Shown here: piece by piece, positions 27,933 to 36,566 of the stretch
Numbering within the stretch: the stretch's first letter is position 1
Layout of the letters: each line of letters starts with the position of its first letter
Assembly (NCBI GenBank): GCA_039030555.1
Contig: JBCCDY010000004.1
Span: 124,001-188,000, forward strand
Reading direction: 5' to 3'
Length of the DNA: 64,000 bases
From: JBCCDY01 sp039030555
Lineage (GTDB): Bacteria > Bacteroidota > Bacteroidia > Cytophagales > Cyclobacteriaceae
Made by a program: the position numbers and the translations under genes
The notes under the pieces: generated by a model
Databases searched by the model: none
Told to the model about the DNA's origin: nothing
What the model saw: only the letters and a program-made list of their open reading frames with translations

Positions 27933-28186
27933 TATTTAGCCCTTTCTAAAATTTCTACTAACCTCCAGCGCTTTAATTTGCTAAGTGGACGAGTCTCCAT
28001 AATCTTAACAGTATCCCCTTCATGACAATCATTGTTCTCATCATGAGCTTTGAACTTGGTAGTTTTATTCACAAACTTACCGTAAATGGGGTGCTTTACT
28101 TTTCTATTAACAGCAACCGTGATGGTTTTATCCATCCTATCGCTTACTACTAAACCTACTCTCTCTTTTCTTAAATTCCTTTCCAT
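27932..28186 (-). CDS. rpsQ: Ribosomal protein S17
   Basis: 84 residues, OB-fold primary 16S binder. Signature GLVVSDRMDKTITVAVNRKV and KIMETRPLSKLKRWRLVEIL. Five bases after rpmC. Confidence 0.97.
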   Translation of the reverse strand: MERNLRKERVGLVVSDRMDKTITVAVNRKVKHPIYGKFVNKTTKFKAHDENNDCHEGDTVKIMETRPLSKLKRWRLVEILERAK

Positions 28187-28191
28187 CGTAC

Positions 28192-28386
28192 CTATGATAT
28201 AGATTGTTTTTGACGGAGACCCGTTTTGAGTTGAGCAATCAACCTCCTTGTTTCCCTAATTTTCATAGGGTTTTCGATGGGTGATATAGCATGTGCAAAC
28301 TTTAATTTTTGCAAAGCTCCCTCTTCAGACAATATCCTTTCCTTAATTTGCTCTTCTGAAAGAGCTGTTATTTCCGAAAAATTCAT
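28192..28386 (-). CDS. rpmC: Ribosomal protein L29
   Basis: 64 residues, a two-helix protein near the exit tunnel that helps dock trigger factor and SRP. Sequence MNFSEITALSEEQIKERILS with the second helix IRETRRLIAQLKTGLRQKQ. Between rplP and rpsQ. Confidence 0.96.
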   Translation of the reverse strand: MNFSEITALSEEQIKERILSEEGALQKLKFAHAISPIENPMKIRETRRLIAQLKTGLRQKQSIS

Positions 28387-28392
28387 GTTATC

Positions 28393-28812
28393 CTATTCTT
28401 GATAATCTCGTCTAACAACCAACTTCGTTTTAATAGGTAACTTTTGAGCCGCTAATCTTAACGCCTCTGCACCTAATTCTTTATTAACTCCAGTAGACTC
28501 AAATAAAACTCTACCTGGTTTCACAACTGCTACCCAATATTCAGGAGCTCCCTTTCCCTTACCCATACGAACTTCAGCGGGCTTCTTAGTCACTGGCTTG
28601 TCTGGAAAAATTCTGATCCAAACCTGTCCTTGACGCTTCATAGCTCTCGTCATTGCAATACGAGCAGCTTCGATTTGCCTTGAAGTGATCCAACCAGGCT
28701 CTAATGCTTTTATTCCAAAGTTACCGAAAGCCAGAGTATGACCTCTTTGAGCTAATCCCTTAACTCTTCCTTTCTGTCTTTTTCTGAACTTTACTCTTTT
28801 CGGCTGTAACAT
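28393..28812 (-). CDS. rplP: Ribosomal protein L16
   Basis: 139 residues, A-site tRNA and 23S domain V contact. MLQPKRVKFRKRQKGRVKGL, GHTLAFGNFGIKALEPGWIT and the RMGKGKGAPEYWVAVVKPGR block are all present. Confidence 0.98.
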   Translation of the reverse strand: MLQPKRVKFRKRQKGRVKGLAQRGHTLAFGNFGIKALEPGWITSRQIEAARIAMTRAMKRQGQVWIRIFPDKPVTKKPAEVRMGKGKGAPEYWVAVVKPGRVLFESTGVNKELGAEALRLAAQKLPIKTKLVVRRDYQE

Positions 28813-28832
28813 ATATCGTTATATATTAAGTC

Positions 28833-29546
28833 TTATCTATTTCTTCTTCTCTTAGGAGATCTTCTTCCAGAACCCGTATTGTCCTGAGATGGCCCGCCTA
28901 CATTCGGTGAAAGATCACGCTTTCCGTAAACCTCGCCCTTAAATATCCACACTTTAACACCGATTTTTCCATATACGGTATTCGCTTCAGTTATGGCATA
29001 ATCAATATCTGCCCTTAGCGTATGAAGTGGAATTCTTCCCTCCTTATACTGTTCAGATCTCGCCATTTCAGCTCCACCTAAACGTCCGGACACCTTTATT
29101 TTAATACCTTGGGCTCCAACTCTCATAGAAGAAGCTATAGATTGCTTCATAGCCCTTCTAAATGAAATTCTAGCCTCAAGCTGTTGAGCCACAGACTCGG
29201 AAACCAACTTGGCATCCATTTCAGGTCTTTTAATCTCAAAAATATTGATTTGAAGATCTTTACCTGTCAATTTCTTTAGCTCTTCCTTTATCTTATCTAC
29301 TTCAGAACCACCTTTACCAATCACCACACCTGGTCGGGCAGTATGAATGGTTAGCGTTATTCTTTTTAAAGTTCTTTCGATGATCACCTTAGATATACCT
29401 CCTTTGGGTATTCTAACCGCTATATATTCTCTTATCTTATGATCTTCGACCAACTTATCCGAAAAGGTTCTACCTCCGTACCAATTGGAATCCCATCCGT
29501 TGATAATTCCTAGTCTAAATGCCGTTGGGTTTACTTTCTGTCCCAT
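28833..29546 (-). CDS. rpsC: Ribosomal protein S3
   Basis: 237 residues. KH domain in the N-terminal half (TARPGVVIGKGGSEVDKIKE) and the C-terminal S3 domain (GAQGIKIKVSGRLGGAEMAR). Forms the mRNA entry channel. The tail ends in GSGRRSPKRRRNR. 20 bases before rplP. Confidence 0.98.
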   Translation of the reverse strand: MGQKVNPTAFRLGIINGWDSNWYGGRTFSDKLVEDHKIREYIAVRIPKGGISKVIIERTLKRITLTIHTARPGVVIGKGGSEVDKIKEELKKLTGKDLQINIFEIKRPEMDAKLVSESVAQQLEARISFRRAMKQSIASSMRVGAQGIKIKVSGRLGGAEMARSEQYKEGRIPLHTLRADIDYAITEANTVYGKIGVKVWIFKGEVYGKRDLSPNVGGPSQDNTGSGRRSPKRRRNR

Positions 29547-29548
29547 AA

Positions 29549-29935
29549 TTATTCTTTAGAATCTTTTTCAGATGAAACATCCTCCAAATCATTTGATAAA
29601 GCGTCTACTACAATAGTAACGTGATTTGAACGCTTCCTTATTCTGTGAGCTCTACCTTGAGGAGCAGGGCGCAATCTTTTAAGCATTCTTCCACTATCCA
29701 CAAAGATCTCTTTTACAATTAGATCTGCTTCTTCAATTTTCTTATCCTCGTTCTTTAGTTGCCAGTTAGCAATCGCAGATAATAAAAGCTTTTCAATTCT
29801 AGAAGCACCTTGTTTTGACTCAAAGCGTAGAATATTTAAAGCTCTATTTACTTTTTCTCCTCTAACCAGATCAGCTACTAATCGCATTTTTCTTGGAGAG
29901 GTAGGAACGTTATTTAATTTAGCTACAGCTTCCAT
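29549..29935 (-). CDS. rplV: Ribosomal protein L22
   Basis: 128 residues with the extended beta hairpin that lines the exit tunnel (VDSGRMLKRLRPAPQGRAHR). N-terminus AVAKLNNVPTSPRKMRLVAD. Short acidic C-terminal tail SNDLEDVSSEKDSKE. Start shares a base with the rpsS stop. Confidence 0.97.
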   Translation of the reverse strand: MEAVAKLNNVPTSPRKMRLVADLVRGEKVNRALNILRFESKQGASRIEKLLLSAIANWQLKNEDKKIEEADLIVKEIFVDSGRMLKRLRPAPQGRAHRIRKRSNHVTIVVDALSNDLEDVSSEKDSKE

Positions 29936-30213
29936 TATCTTCTTCCCTTATCTTTTTTCGCAGTATGACCTCTATAAGTCCTGGTCGGAGCGAATTCACC
30001 CAATTTATGTCCTACCATATTCTCGGTAACATAAACCGGAATAAATTTATTGCCATTATGAACGGCTATAGTGTGTCCTACGAAGTCCGGAGATATCATT
30101 GATCTTCTCGACCAAGTTTTGATAACCGTTTTCTTACCAGAGTCATTCATTTTATCGACTTTATCTTCAAGTCGAAAATCAATGTAAGGACCTTTTTTTA
30201 ACGATCTAGCCAT
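29935..30213 (-). CDS. rpsS: Ribosomal protein S19
   Basis: 92 residues, 30S head protein. Starts MARSLKKGPYIDFRLEDKVD and contains VGHTIAVHNGNKFIPVYVTE and HKLGEFAPTRTYRGH. Shares one base with each neighbour (rplB and rplV). Confidence 0.98.
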   Translation of the reverse strand: MARSLKKGPYIDFRLEDKVDKMNDSGKKTVIKTWSRRSMISPDFVGHTIAVHNGNKFIPVYVTENMVGHKLGEFAPTRTYRGHTAKKDKGRR

Positions 30214-31040
30214 TATTTCTTCCTTCTACTAATTATCAATTTGTCTGAATACTTCTTAGGGGATCTGGTTTTCTTACCTTTTGTATATAAACCATTTCTT
30301 GATCTTGGGTGTCCCCCTGATGATTTACCTTCACCACCTCCCATTGGGTGATCGACCGGATTCATAGCTACACCACGTACTCTTGGTCTTTTTCCTAGCC
30401 ATCTATTTCTGCCCGCTTTACCCAGACTGACATTCATATGTTCAGAATTGGAAACTGTACCTACAGTCGCAAAGCATGATGTAAGAACCATTCGCATCTC
30501 TCCAGAAGGAAGCTTTATGGTTGCATATTTTTTCTCTCTTGCCAAAAGCTGAGCATATGTACCCGCACTTCGTGCAAGGGAAGCTCCTTTACCTGGCTTC
30601 AACTCAATATTATGAATGATAGTACCTAAGGGAATTTTGCTGATTGGAAGTGCATTTCCAACTTCAGGAGCAGCCTTTTCTCCAGACATTATCTGAGCTC
30701 CTACTTTTAAACCTTCGGGAGCAATTATATATGCTTTCTCGCCATCAGCATAATATATTAAAGCTACTCGAGCTGATCTCGTTGGATCATATTCAATTGA
30801 CTTTACAGTTCCAGGTATATCAACTTTTGAACGTTTAAAGTCAACAACACGCATTTTACGCTTGTGTCCACCTCCTACGTTTCTTACAGTCATTCTGCCC
30901 TGATTATTTCTTCCTCCGTTCTTACTCACAGAAACAAGAAGTGATTTCTCACCTTTACTCCCCTTGGTAAGGTTAGAGAAATCGGGAGCCATTCTATATC
31001 TACTACCGGGTGTAACCGGTCTTAATTTCTTAACTGCCAT
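30213..31040 (-). CDS. rplB: Ribosomal protein L2
   Basis: 275 residues. Peptidyl-transferase-centre protein; the C-terminal loop with the conserved His reads VAMNPVDHPMGGGEGKSSGG. OB and SH3 domains precede it (RNVGGGHKRKMRVVDFKRSK; KPGKGASLARSAGTYAQLLA). Standard length and position. Confidence 0.98.
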   Translation of the reverse strand: MAVKKLRPVTPGSRYRMAPDFSNLTKGSKGEKSLLVSVSKNGGRNNQGRMTVRNVGGGHKRKMRVVDFKRSKVDIPGTVKSIEYDPTRSARVALIYYADGEKAYIIAPEGLKVGAQIMSGEKAAPEVGNALPISKIPLGTIIHNIELKPGKGASLARSAGTYAQLLAREKKYATIKLPSGEMRMVLTSCFATVGTVSNSEHMNVSLGKAGRNRWLGKRPRVRGVAMNPVDHPMGGGEGKSSGGHPRSRNGLYTKGKKTRSPKKYSDKLIISRRKK

Positions 31041-31043
31041 CTT

Positions 31044-31331
31044 TTAGATATTACTATAGAAATCAATTATATCACCTTCAGCAACCTTAACTATTGCTTT
31101 CTTGTAAGAAGAAGTTCTTCCAGAAATAATAGTCGCCTTAGTATATCTAGATTTCTTTTTACCCTGATATATCAATGTATTAACACTCTCGACGTTAACA
31201 CCATAGGCCTTCTCAACTGCTTTTTTTATCTCAACCTTGTTAGCTCTTTTGTCTACAACAAAGCCATATTTTCCCTCTTCGTTTAAAGAGGAAGCTTTTT
31301 CCGTAACAAGTGGTTTTATTAATACTTTCAT
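31044..31331 (-). CDS. rplW: Ribosomal protein L23
   Basis: 95 residues, exit-tunnel rim docking site for trigger factor. Motifs LIKPLVTEKASSLNEEGKYG and VDKRANKVEIKKAVEKAYGV. Three bases from rplB. Confidence 0.97.
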   Translation of the reverse strand: MKVLIKPLVTEKASSLNEEGKYGFVVDKRANKVEIKKAVEKAYGVNVESVNTLIYQGKKKSRYTKATIISGRTSSYKKAIVKVAEGDIIDFYSNI

Positions 31332-31343
31332 CCCTTACTGCGC

Positions 31344-31958
31344 TTAATTCAATTTATCGATTGAGCCTTCAACAAAAACTACTTCATCAGCATTAAGGAT
31401 ATCATAAGTATTCAGCCCATCAACTGTAGTAACTTTAACCTTTTTTAGGTTTCGTCCTGAAAGAAGAACATTACTGTCATTTTCAGGCAATACGATTAAC
31501 GACTTCTTATTATCCAGTTCTAAATCTTTCAGAAAAGATCTGAATAGTTTAGTCTTTGGTTCCTCAAAACTTAAACTCTCAAGGACAACCACTTGATTAT
31601 CAGCACCTTTATAAGTAAGAGCTGAATTTCTAGCAAGTTTCTTTAGCTTCTTATTTAATTTAAAGCTGTAATCTCTTTGTCTGGGACCAAATACTGTTCC
31701 TCCTCCTCTAAATAAAGGATTCTTTATATCACCGAATCTGGCTGTTCCAGTACCCTTTTGCTTTTTTATCTTTTTGGTAGAACCTTTTACATCAGCTCTT
31801 TCCTTCGTTTTATGAGTACCCTGCCTTTTGTTTGCAAGATGCTGTCTAACATCAAGATATATTGCATTATCATTTGGAGTAATTTCAAAAGACTCCGCAG
31901 GAAGATTGATACTTCTGCCCGTATCTTTACCCGCCTGTGTTTTAATTGTAACTTCCAT
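31344..31958 (-). CDS. rplD: Ribosomal protein L4
   Basis: 204 residues. The internal tunnel loop reads KKIKKQKGTGTARFGDIKNP with FRGGGTVFGPRQRDYSFKLN after it. In E. coli L4 also represses the S10 operon; whether it does so here is unknown. Five bases after rplC. Confidence 0.98.
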   Translation of the reverse strand: MEVTIKTQAGKDTGRSINLPAESFEITPNDNAIYLDVRQHLANKRQGTHKTKERADVKGSTKKIKKQKGTGTARFGDIKNPLFRGGGTVFGPRQRDYSFKLNKKLKKLARNSALTYKGADNQVVVLESLSFEEPKTKLFRSFLKDLELDNKKSLIVLPENDSNVLLSGRNLKKVKVTTVDGLNTYDILNADEVVFVEGSIDKLN

Positions 31959-31963
31959 ACCTC

Positions 31964-32596
31964 CTACTTCTCAAGAATTACTGTTCCATTCTTAGGACCT
32001 GGTATAGATCCGCTAACTACAATTACATTCTGTTCAGGAACAACTTTAACAACTTTAAGATTTAATACCTTATTATTTTTGTTTCCATCCTGACCGGCCA
32101 TTCTTAAGCCTTTAAATACTCTAGCAGGATAGGATGCGCCACCAATCGATCCCGGGGCTCTCAATCTATTATGCTGACCGTGCGTAGCTTGTCCTACACC
32201 TCCAAAACCATGGCGCTTAACGACACCCTGAAAACCTTTACCCTTACTAACACCTGCTACATCAACAAAGTCATCTTCAGCGAAGATCTGATCAACAGTT
32301 ATTGTATCACCAAGAGCGACATCACCCTCGAATTCTTGAACAAAATTCCTGAATTCAGCAAGTTTTGATTTCGGCGTTGTTTTAGCTTTTAAAAAGTGAC
32401 CTTTTTCAGGTTTTGATACACGTTTCTCTTTCTTCTCCCCAAATCCCAACTGAACGGCTTCATAACCATCCGTCTCAGATGTTTTGATTTGAGTCACAAC
32501 GCAGGGACCAGCCTCTATAACCGTGCATGCGACACTACGTCCATTGGCACCAAAGACACTAGTCATTCCTATTTTTTTTCCAATTATTCCAGACAT
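31964..32596 (-). CDS. rplC: Ribosomal protein L3
   Basis: 210 residues. MSGIIGKKIGMTSVFGANGR start, extension loop GFGGVGQATHGQHNRLRAPG and MAGQDGNKNNKVLNLKVVKV, all typical. It is the first gene after an independent promoter and not directly joined to rpsJ. Confidence 0.98.
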   Translation of the reverse strand: MSGIIGKKIGMTSVFGANGRSVACTVIEAGPCVVTQIKTSETDGYEAVQLGFGEKKEKRVSKPEKGHFLKAKTTPKSKLAEFRNFVQEFEGDVALGDTITVDQIFAEDDFVDVAGVSKGKGFQGVVKRHGFGGVGQATHGQHNRLRAPGSIGGASYPARVFKGLRMAGQDGNKNNKVLNLKVVKVVPEQNVIVVSGSIPGPKNGTVILEK

Positions 32597-32628
32597 TGTT
32601 TCTTTAATATTCTAAACCTTTTTAATTC

Positions 32629-32644
32629 AAGCCCAGAGGGGCTT
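32629..32644 (-). other. Leader hairpin upstream of rplC
   Basis: Within the predicted 5' untranslated leader of the rplC transcript: six-base stem AAGCCC / GGGCTT with a four-base loop (AGAG on the plus strand). It could be a ribosomal-protein binding site for feedback control, but it is small and this is inference only. Confidence 0.35.
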
Positions 32645-32660
32645 TCAGGAAAAAGGACTG

Positions 32661-32691
32661 CAAAGGTAAAATATTTCTTTTATGCAGTCAA
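32661..32691 (-). promoter_or_regulatory. Promoter of the rplC-rplQ transcript
   Basis: Minus-strand TTG (32689-32691), 20-base spacer, TACCTTTG (32661-32668): a near-perfect match to the Bacteroidota promoter consensus TTG-N~20-TAnnTTTG. It lies immediately downstream of the rpsJ terminator, so the S10 cluster restarts here. The expected start of transcription is near 32655, giving a leader of about 60 bases. Confidence 0.8.
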
Positions 32692-32714
32692 TTTTTTCTT
32701 AACTATTATCATAA

Positions 32715-32751
32715 AAAAAGAACCAACAGAAAATATCTGTTGGTTCTTTTT
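32715..32751 (-). terminator. Strong terminator between rpsJ and rplC
   Basis: A perfect 16-base stem (5' AAAAAGAACCAACAGA, 3' TCTGTTGGTTCTTTTT) with a 5-base loop, followed on the minus strand by a run of seven T. It lies 17 bases after the rpsJ stop. A smaller inverted repeat (AGGTCT / AGACCT, 32757-32775) covers the rpsJ stop codon. Confidence 0.92.
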
Positions 32752-32767
32752 CAAACAGGTCTTATAG

Positions 32768-33073
32768 CTAGACCTTTATTTCTACATCAACACCGCTAGG
32801 TAACTCCAATTTCATTAAAGCATCAACTGTTTTTGTACTGTTTGAGTAGATATCTACTAATCTCTTGTAAGTACACAACTGGAATTGCTCTCTGGATTTT
32901 TTGTTAACGTGTGGTGATCTTAAAACCGTAAACTTTTCCTTTTCTGTTGGAAGAGGAATTGGGCCGCTAACTACGGCTCCTGTAGTCTTAACGGCCCTAA
33001 CGATTTTTTCAGAGCTTTTATCGACCAAGTTATGATCGTATGACTTTAATTTTATTCTTATTTTCTGATTCAT
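32768..33073 (-). CDS. rpsJ: Ribosomal protein S10
   Basis: 101 residues, 30S head protein (NusE in antitermination). MNQKIRIKLKSYDHNLVDKS, GPIPLPTEKEKFTVLRSPHV and LPSGVDVEIKV are diagnostic. Here it ends the rpsL-rpsG-fusA-rpsJ group and is cut off from rplC by a terminator. Confidence 0.98.
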   Translation of the reverse strand: MNQKIRIKLKSYDHNLVDKSSEKIVRAVKTTGAVVSGPIPLPTEKEKFTVLRSPHVNKKSREQFQLCTYKRLVDIYSNSTKTVDALMKLELPSGVDVEIKV

Positions 33074-33085
33074 AATAGATTCAAA

Positions 33086-35194
33086 TTATGCCGGCTGGCC
33101 CTTCACCTTCGATATCACTGTTTCTGCTATTCCTTGTGGAACCTGATCATAATGAGCAAAAGTAAGAGAAGCTGTCGCACGTCCTGATGTAATTGTTCTT
33201 AAATCAGTAACGTAACCAAATAGCTCACTCAAAGGAACATCTGCTTTTACAACCTGAGAGATGCCTCTTGTGTCCATTCCCTTCATTATACCTCTTCTTT
33301 TGTTGAGGTCTCCAGTTACTGAACCCGTATATTCATCGGGAGTAACTACTTCCACAGCCATAATGGGTTCAAGAAGAACCGGCTTAGCTTTTTTCGCTGC
33401 TTCTTTAAATCCTATCCTTGCAGCCATTTCAAATGAAAGTGAATCCGAATCCACATCATGGAAAGAGCCATGATATAAACGAACCTTCATTGTATCAATA
33501 GGATAACCTGCCAAAGGACCGTTAGACATAGCTTGTGAAAAACCTTTTTCTATAGCCGGAATAAATTCCTTTGGAATAGCCCCACCAGTTATTTGATTAG
33601 CAAACTGTAATCCTTCCCCCTCAAAATCCTCATCCTTTGGACCGAGTTCGAATACGATATCCGCAAACTTACCTCGACCACCAGTTTGTTTTTTATAAAC
33701 CTCTTTATGCTCTACATTATTAAGAATAGCTTCTTTATAAGCCACCTGAGGAGCACCTTGATTAATCTCTACTTTGAATTCTCTCTTTAGACGATCAATA
33801 ATAATATCCAAATGAAGTTCACCCATACCCCTTAAGATGGTTTGACCTGTTTCATGGTCCGTTTCAACCTGAAGTGTAGGATCTTCTTCTATTAATTTAG
33901 CAATCGCCATTCCCAACTTATCCACGTCTGCTTGTTGCTTAGGCTCAATAGCGTAACCAATAACAGGATCAGGGAAGTCCATCGATTCCAGAACTATTTT
34001 TCCCTTCTCATCGCAAAGCGTATCTCCGGTTTTAATATCCTTGAAACCTACAACTGCCGCAATATCACCACAATGAAGTTTATCGATCTGATTTTGCTTA
34101 TTGGCGTGCATCTGGAATACTCTGGAGATTCTTTCTTTCTTTCCAGTCCTCGTATTAAATACATAAGAACCAGACTCCAATGTGCCCGAATATGATCTAA
34201 CGAAACACAATCTACCAACAAAAGGATCTGTTGCTATCTTGAACGCCAATGCAGAGAAAGGCTGGTCAGGATCTGGCAATCTTTCTTCTTTTTCTTCTGT
34301 ATCAGGATTAGTACCACTTACCGATCCTCTATCAAGGGGTGATGGCAATAATTCCATTACATAGTTGAGCATCGTTTGTACACCTTTGTTCTTGAAAGCA
34401 GAACCACAAAGCATTGGAACAAATGCTAAATCTATAGTTGCGGCTCTTAAAGCCGCTATAATCTCATCTTTAGTGATTGAATCAGGATCCTCAAAGAATT
34501 TCTCCATCAATCCATCATCATATTCTGCCACTGATTCAACGAGCTTTTCTCTATACTCGTTAACTTCATCAACCATATCAGCAGGAATATCGATCTCTTC
34601 GAAAGTCATTCCCATATCATCTTCATTCCAGACCATAGCCTTGTTTTCAACAAGATCTACAACTCCTTTGAAAGAATCTTCTGCACCAATCGGTAATTGA
34701 AGCGGAACTGCTTTTGTACCAAGCATTTCTTTTACCTGGTTACAAACGTTCAAGAAATCCGCACCAGCACGATCCATTTTATTAACGAATCCAATTCTGG
34801 CTACTTTATAATTATCTGCTAGTCTCCAGTTCGTTTCCGACTGAGGCTCAACACCATCAACCGCACTAAATAAGAAAACTAAACCATCTAGTACCCTTAG
34901 CGATCTATTTACTTCAACCGTAAAATCAACGTGACCTGGGGTGTCTATGATGTTTATATGATATTCGTCGTTCTTGTAAGGCCAGAAAACAGTAGTTGCA
35001 GCAGAGGTGATCGTAATACCTCTTTCTTGCTCCTGCTCCATCCAATCCATAGTCGCGGCACCATCATGCACCTCTCCTATTTTGTGACTTACTCCCGTAT
35101 AATAGAGTATCCTCTCCGTAGTAGTAGTCTTACCGGCATCGATATGAGCTGCTATACCGATATTCCTTGTAAATTTTAAATCTCTTTTAGCCAT
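33086..35194 (-). CDS. fusA: Elongation factor G
   Basis: 702 residues, GTPase that translocates tRNA and mRNA. P-loop AHIDAGKTTTTERILYYTG, switch II DTPGHVDFTVEVNRSLR, G4 NKMDRAGADF; domain II from about residue 310; domain IV loop GSFHDVDSDSLSFEMAARIG. In the str group between rpsG and rpsJ. No tuf gene follows, unlike E. coli. Confidence 0.98.
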   Translation of the reverse strand: MAKRDLKFTRNIGIAAHIDAGKTTTTERILYYTGVSHKIGEVHDGAATMDWMEQEQERGITITSAATTVFWPYKNDEYHINIIDTPGHVDFTVEVNRSLRVLDGLVFLFSAVDGVEPQSETNWRLADNYKVARIGFVNKMDRAGADFLNVCNQVKEMLGTKAVPLQLPIGAEDSFKGVVDLVENKAMVWNEDDMGMTFEEIDIPADMVDEVNEYREKLVESVAEYDDGLMEKFFEDPDSITKDEIIAALRAATIDLAFVPMLCGSAFKNKGVQTMLNYVMELLPSPLDRGSVSGTNPDTEEKEERLPDPDQPFSALAFKIATDPFVGRLCFVRSYSGTLESGSYVFNTRTGKKERISRVFQMHANKQNQIDKLHCGDIAAVVGFKDIKTGDTLCDEKGKIVLESMDFPDPVIGYAIEPKQQADVDKLGMAIAKLIEEDPTLQVETDHETGQTILRGMGELHLDIIIDRLKREFKVEINQGAPQVAYKEAILNNVEHKEVYKKQTGGRGKFADIVFELGPKDEDFEGEGLQFANQITGGAIPKEFIPAIEKGFSQAMSNGPLAGYPIDTMKVRLYHGSFHDVDSDSLSFEMAARIGFKEAAKKAKPVLLEPIMAVEVVTPDEYTGSVTGDLNKRRGIMKGMDTRGISQVVKADVPLSELFGYVTDLRTITSGRATASLTFAHYDQVPQGIAETVISKVKGQPA

Positions 35195-35207
35195 TCTTTA
35201 TTAAAGA

Positions 35208-35675
35208 TTAGAATCTGAAATGTGAAAATGCTTTGTTAGCATCGGCCATTCTGTGCGTATCGTCTTTTTTCTTCACAGCAGCTCCCTCACCTTTGGACGC
35301 AGCGATTATTTCTCCAGCTAATTTTTCAGTCATTGATTTTTCGTTTCGCTTTCTAGCAAAACCAATCAACCATTTGATTCCTAAAGCTATCTTTCGTTCA
35401 GGTCTTACTTCTAATGGAACCTGGAAAGTGGCTCCACCAACTCGTCTACTTTTAACTTCGACGGAAGGCATTACATTATTAAGTCCTTTTTTCCATACTT
35501 CAAGACCGTCTTCTTCAGTCTTTTTAGCTACGATTTCTAAAGCATCATAGAAGATTTTGTATGAAGTATTTTTCTTACCGCTTAGCATTAAGCTGTTCAC
35601 AAACTTAGTAACGAGTGTGTCACTAAATTTAGGATCAGGTAATACATACCTTTTTTTAATATTTCCTTTCCTCAT
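35208..35675 (-). CDS. rpsG: Ribosomal protein S7
   Basis: 155 residues, 30S head organiser. MRKGNIKKRYVLPDPKFSDT, VKSRRVGGATFQVPLEVRPE and the end DTHRMADANKAFSHFRF match the family. Six bases after rpsL. Confidence 0.98.
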   Translation of the reverse strand: MRKGNIKKRYVLPDPKFSDTLVTKFVNSLMLSGKKNTSYKIFYDALEIVAKKTEEDGLEVWKKGLNNVMPSVEVKSRRVGGATFQVPLEVRPERKIALGIKWLIGFARKRNEKSMTEKLAGEIIAASKGEGAAVKKKDDTHRMADANKAFSHFRF

Positions 35676-35681
35676 CAGACT

Positions 35682-36056
35682 TTATTTCTTAGGCTTTTTA
35701 GCCCCGTATTTTGATCTTCTTTGTAATCTTCCGCTCACACCTGCAGTATCTAAAGCACCACGTACAATGTGATATCTTACTCCAGGTAAATCTTTCACCC
35801 TACCTCCTCTTATCAAAACAATAGAGTGTTCCTGAAGATTATGTCCTTCACCAGGGATGTAAGCATTTACTTCCTTTCCATTGGTTAATCTCACCCTAGC
35901 CACTTTTCTCATTGCTGAATTCGGCTTTTTAGGAGTGGTAGTGTATACTCTTGTACATACCCCTCTTCGCTGAGGACATGAGTCTAAGGCTGGAGATTTA
36001 GATTTCGAAACCAATTTCCCTCGCCCCTTTCTTACTAACTGTTGAATTGTTGGCAT
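35682..36056 (-). CDS. rpsL: Ribosomal protein S12
   Basis: 124 residues, decoding-centre protein. It has TTTPKKPNSAMRKVARVRLT and RGGRVKDLPGVRYHIVRGAL, so both lysines whose change gives streptomycin resistance in other bacteria are in the wild-type state. First gene of the str group, 40 bases after a phylum-type promoter. Confidence 0.98.
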   Translation of the reverse strand: MPTIQQLVRKGRGKLVSKSKSPALDSCPQRRGVCTRVYTTTPKKPNSAMRKVARVRLTNGKEVNAYIPGEGHNLQEHSIVLIRGGRVKDLPGVRYHIVRGALDTAGVSGRLQRRSKYGAKKPKK

Positions 36057-36097
36057 TATTTATAACCTCTTAATACGTATTTCCAATTTTGGGAATG

Positions 36098-36130
36098 CAA
36101 AGGTAGAAAAAATAAAATAAAATTTGCAAA
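36098..36130 (-). promoter_or_regulatory. Promoter of rpsL-rpsG-fusA-rpsJ
   Basis: Minus-strand TTTG (36127-36130), 21-base AT-only-like spacer, TACCTTTG (36098-36105), the same -7 octamer as before rplC. The predicted start of transcription is near 36091, about 35 bases before the rpsL ATG. Confidence 0.75.
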
Positions 36131-36178
36131 GAGGTATTTAAATAAAGCGAGAGAAATCCGGAAACTTCCGAGCTTAAC

Positions 36179-36505
36179 TTATGCCTCTCCTACCGTACCC
36201 CCGAAATTTAAAGGAAACCTTGGAGCTTCATTATTCTGTTTGATAGGGCCGAATGTATCCTCAAACTTTCGAATATTCTCGTTTAAAGCAGATACAAGTC
36301 TTTTTGCATGCTCCGGAGTAACTACAATCCGAGATTTAACTTTGGCTTTTGGGGTTCCGGGCATCAGGCGGATAAAATCGATTACAAATTCGCTATTCGA
36401 ATGTGCTATCATGGCTAAATTAACGTATTCACCCTCCGCAATTTCCTCTGGAAGTTCAATATTAATTTGATTCTGTACTTTTTTCTTATCCTGTTGTTCA
36501 GCCAT
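36179..36505 (-). CDS. DUF3467 protein
   Basis: 108 residues with the DUF3467 pattern: NQINIELPEEIAEGEYVNLA, then HSNSEFVIDFIRLMPGTPKA and SRIVVTPEHAKRLVSALNEN, then a Pro/Asn-rich end. Small cytosolic protein of unknown function found across bacteria, often near transcription and translation genes. Here it lies just upstream of rpsL, on the same strand, with its own promoter. Confidence 0.85.
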   Translation of the reverse strand: MAEQQDKKKVQNQINIELPEEIAEGEYVNLAMIAHSNSEFVIDFIRLMPGTPKAKVKSRIVVTPEHAKRLVSALNENIRKFEDTFGPIKQNNEAPRFPLNFGGTVGEA

Positions 36506-36523
36506 TATTGAAGTATTTCAATG

Positions 36524-36553
36524 CAAATCTATGAGGTACGTTTAAATTTCAAA
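36524..36553 (-). promoter_or_regulatory. Promoter of the DUF3467 gene
   Basis: Minus-strand TTTG (36550-36553), 18-base spacer, TAGATTTG (36524-36531); fits the phylum consensus, with a slightly short spacer. The -7 element ends about 19 bases before the ATG at 36505. Confidence 0.5.
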
Positions 36554-36566
36554 GGGTATTTCTCTA

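Noticed and set aside
34365..34700. Plus-strand 111-codon frame within fusA
   Set aside because: Antisense shadow of a highly conserved gene with no start signal or family resemblance.
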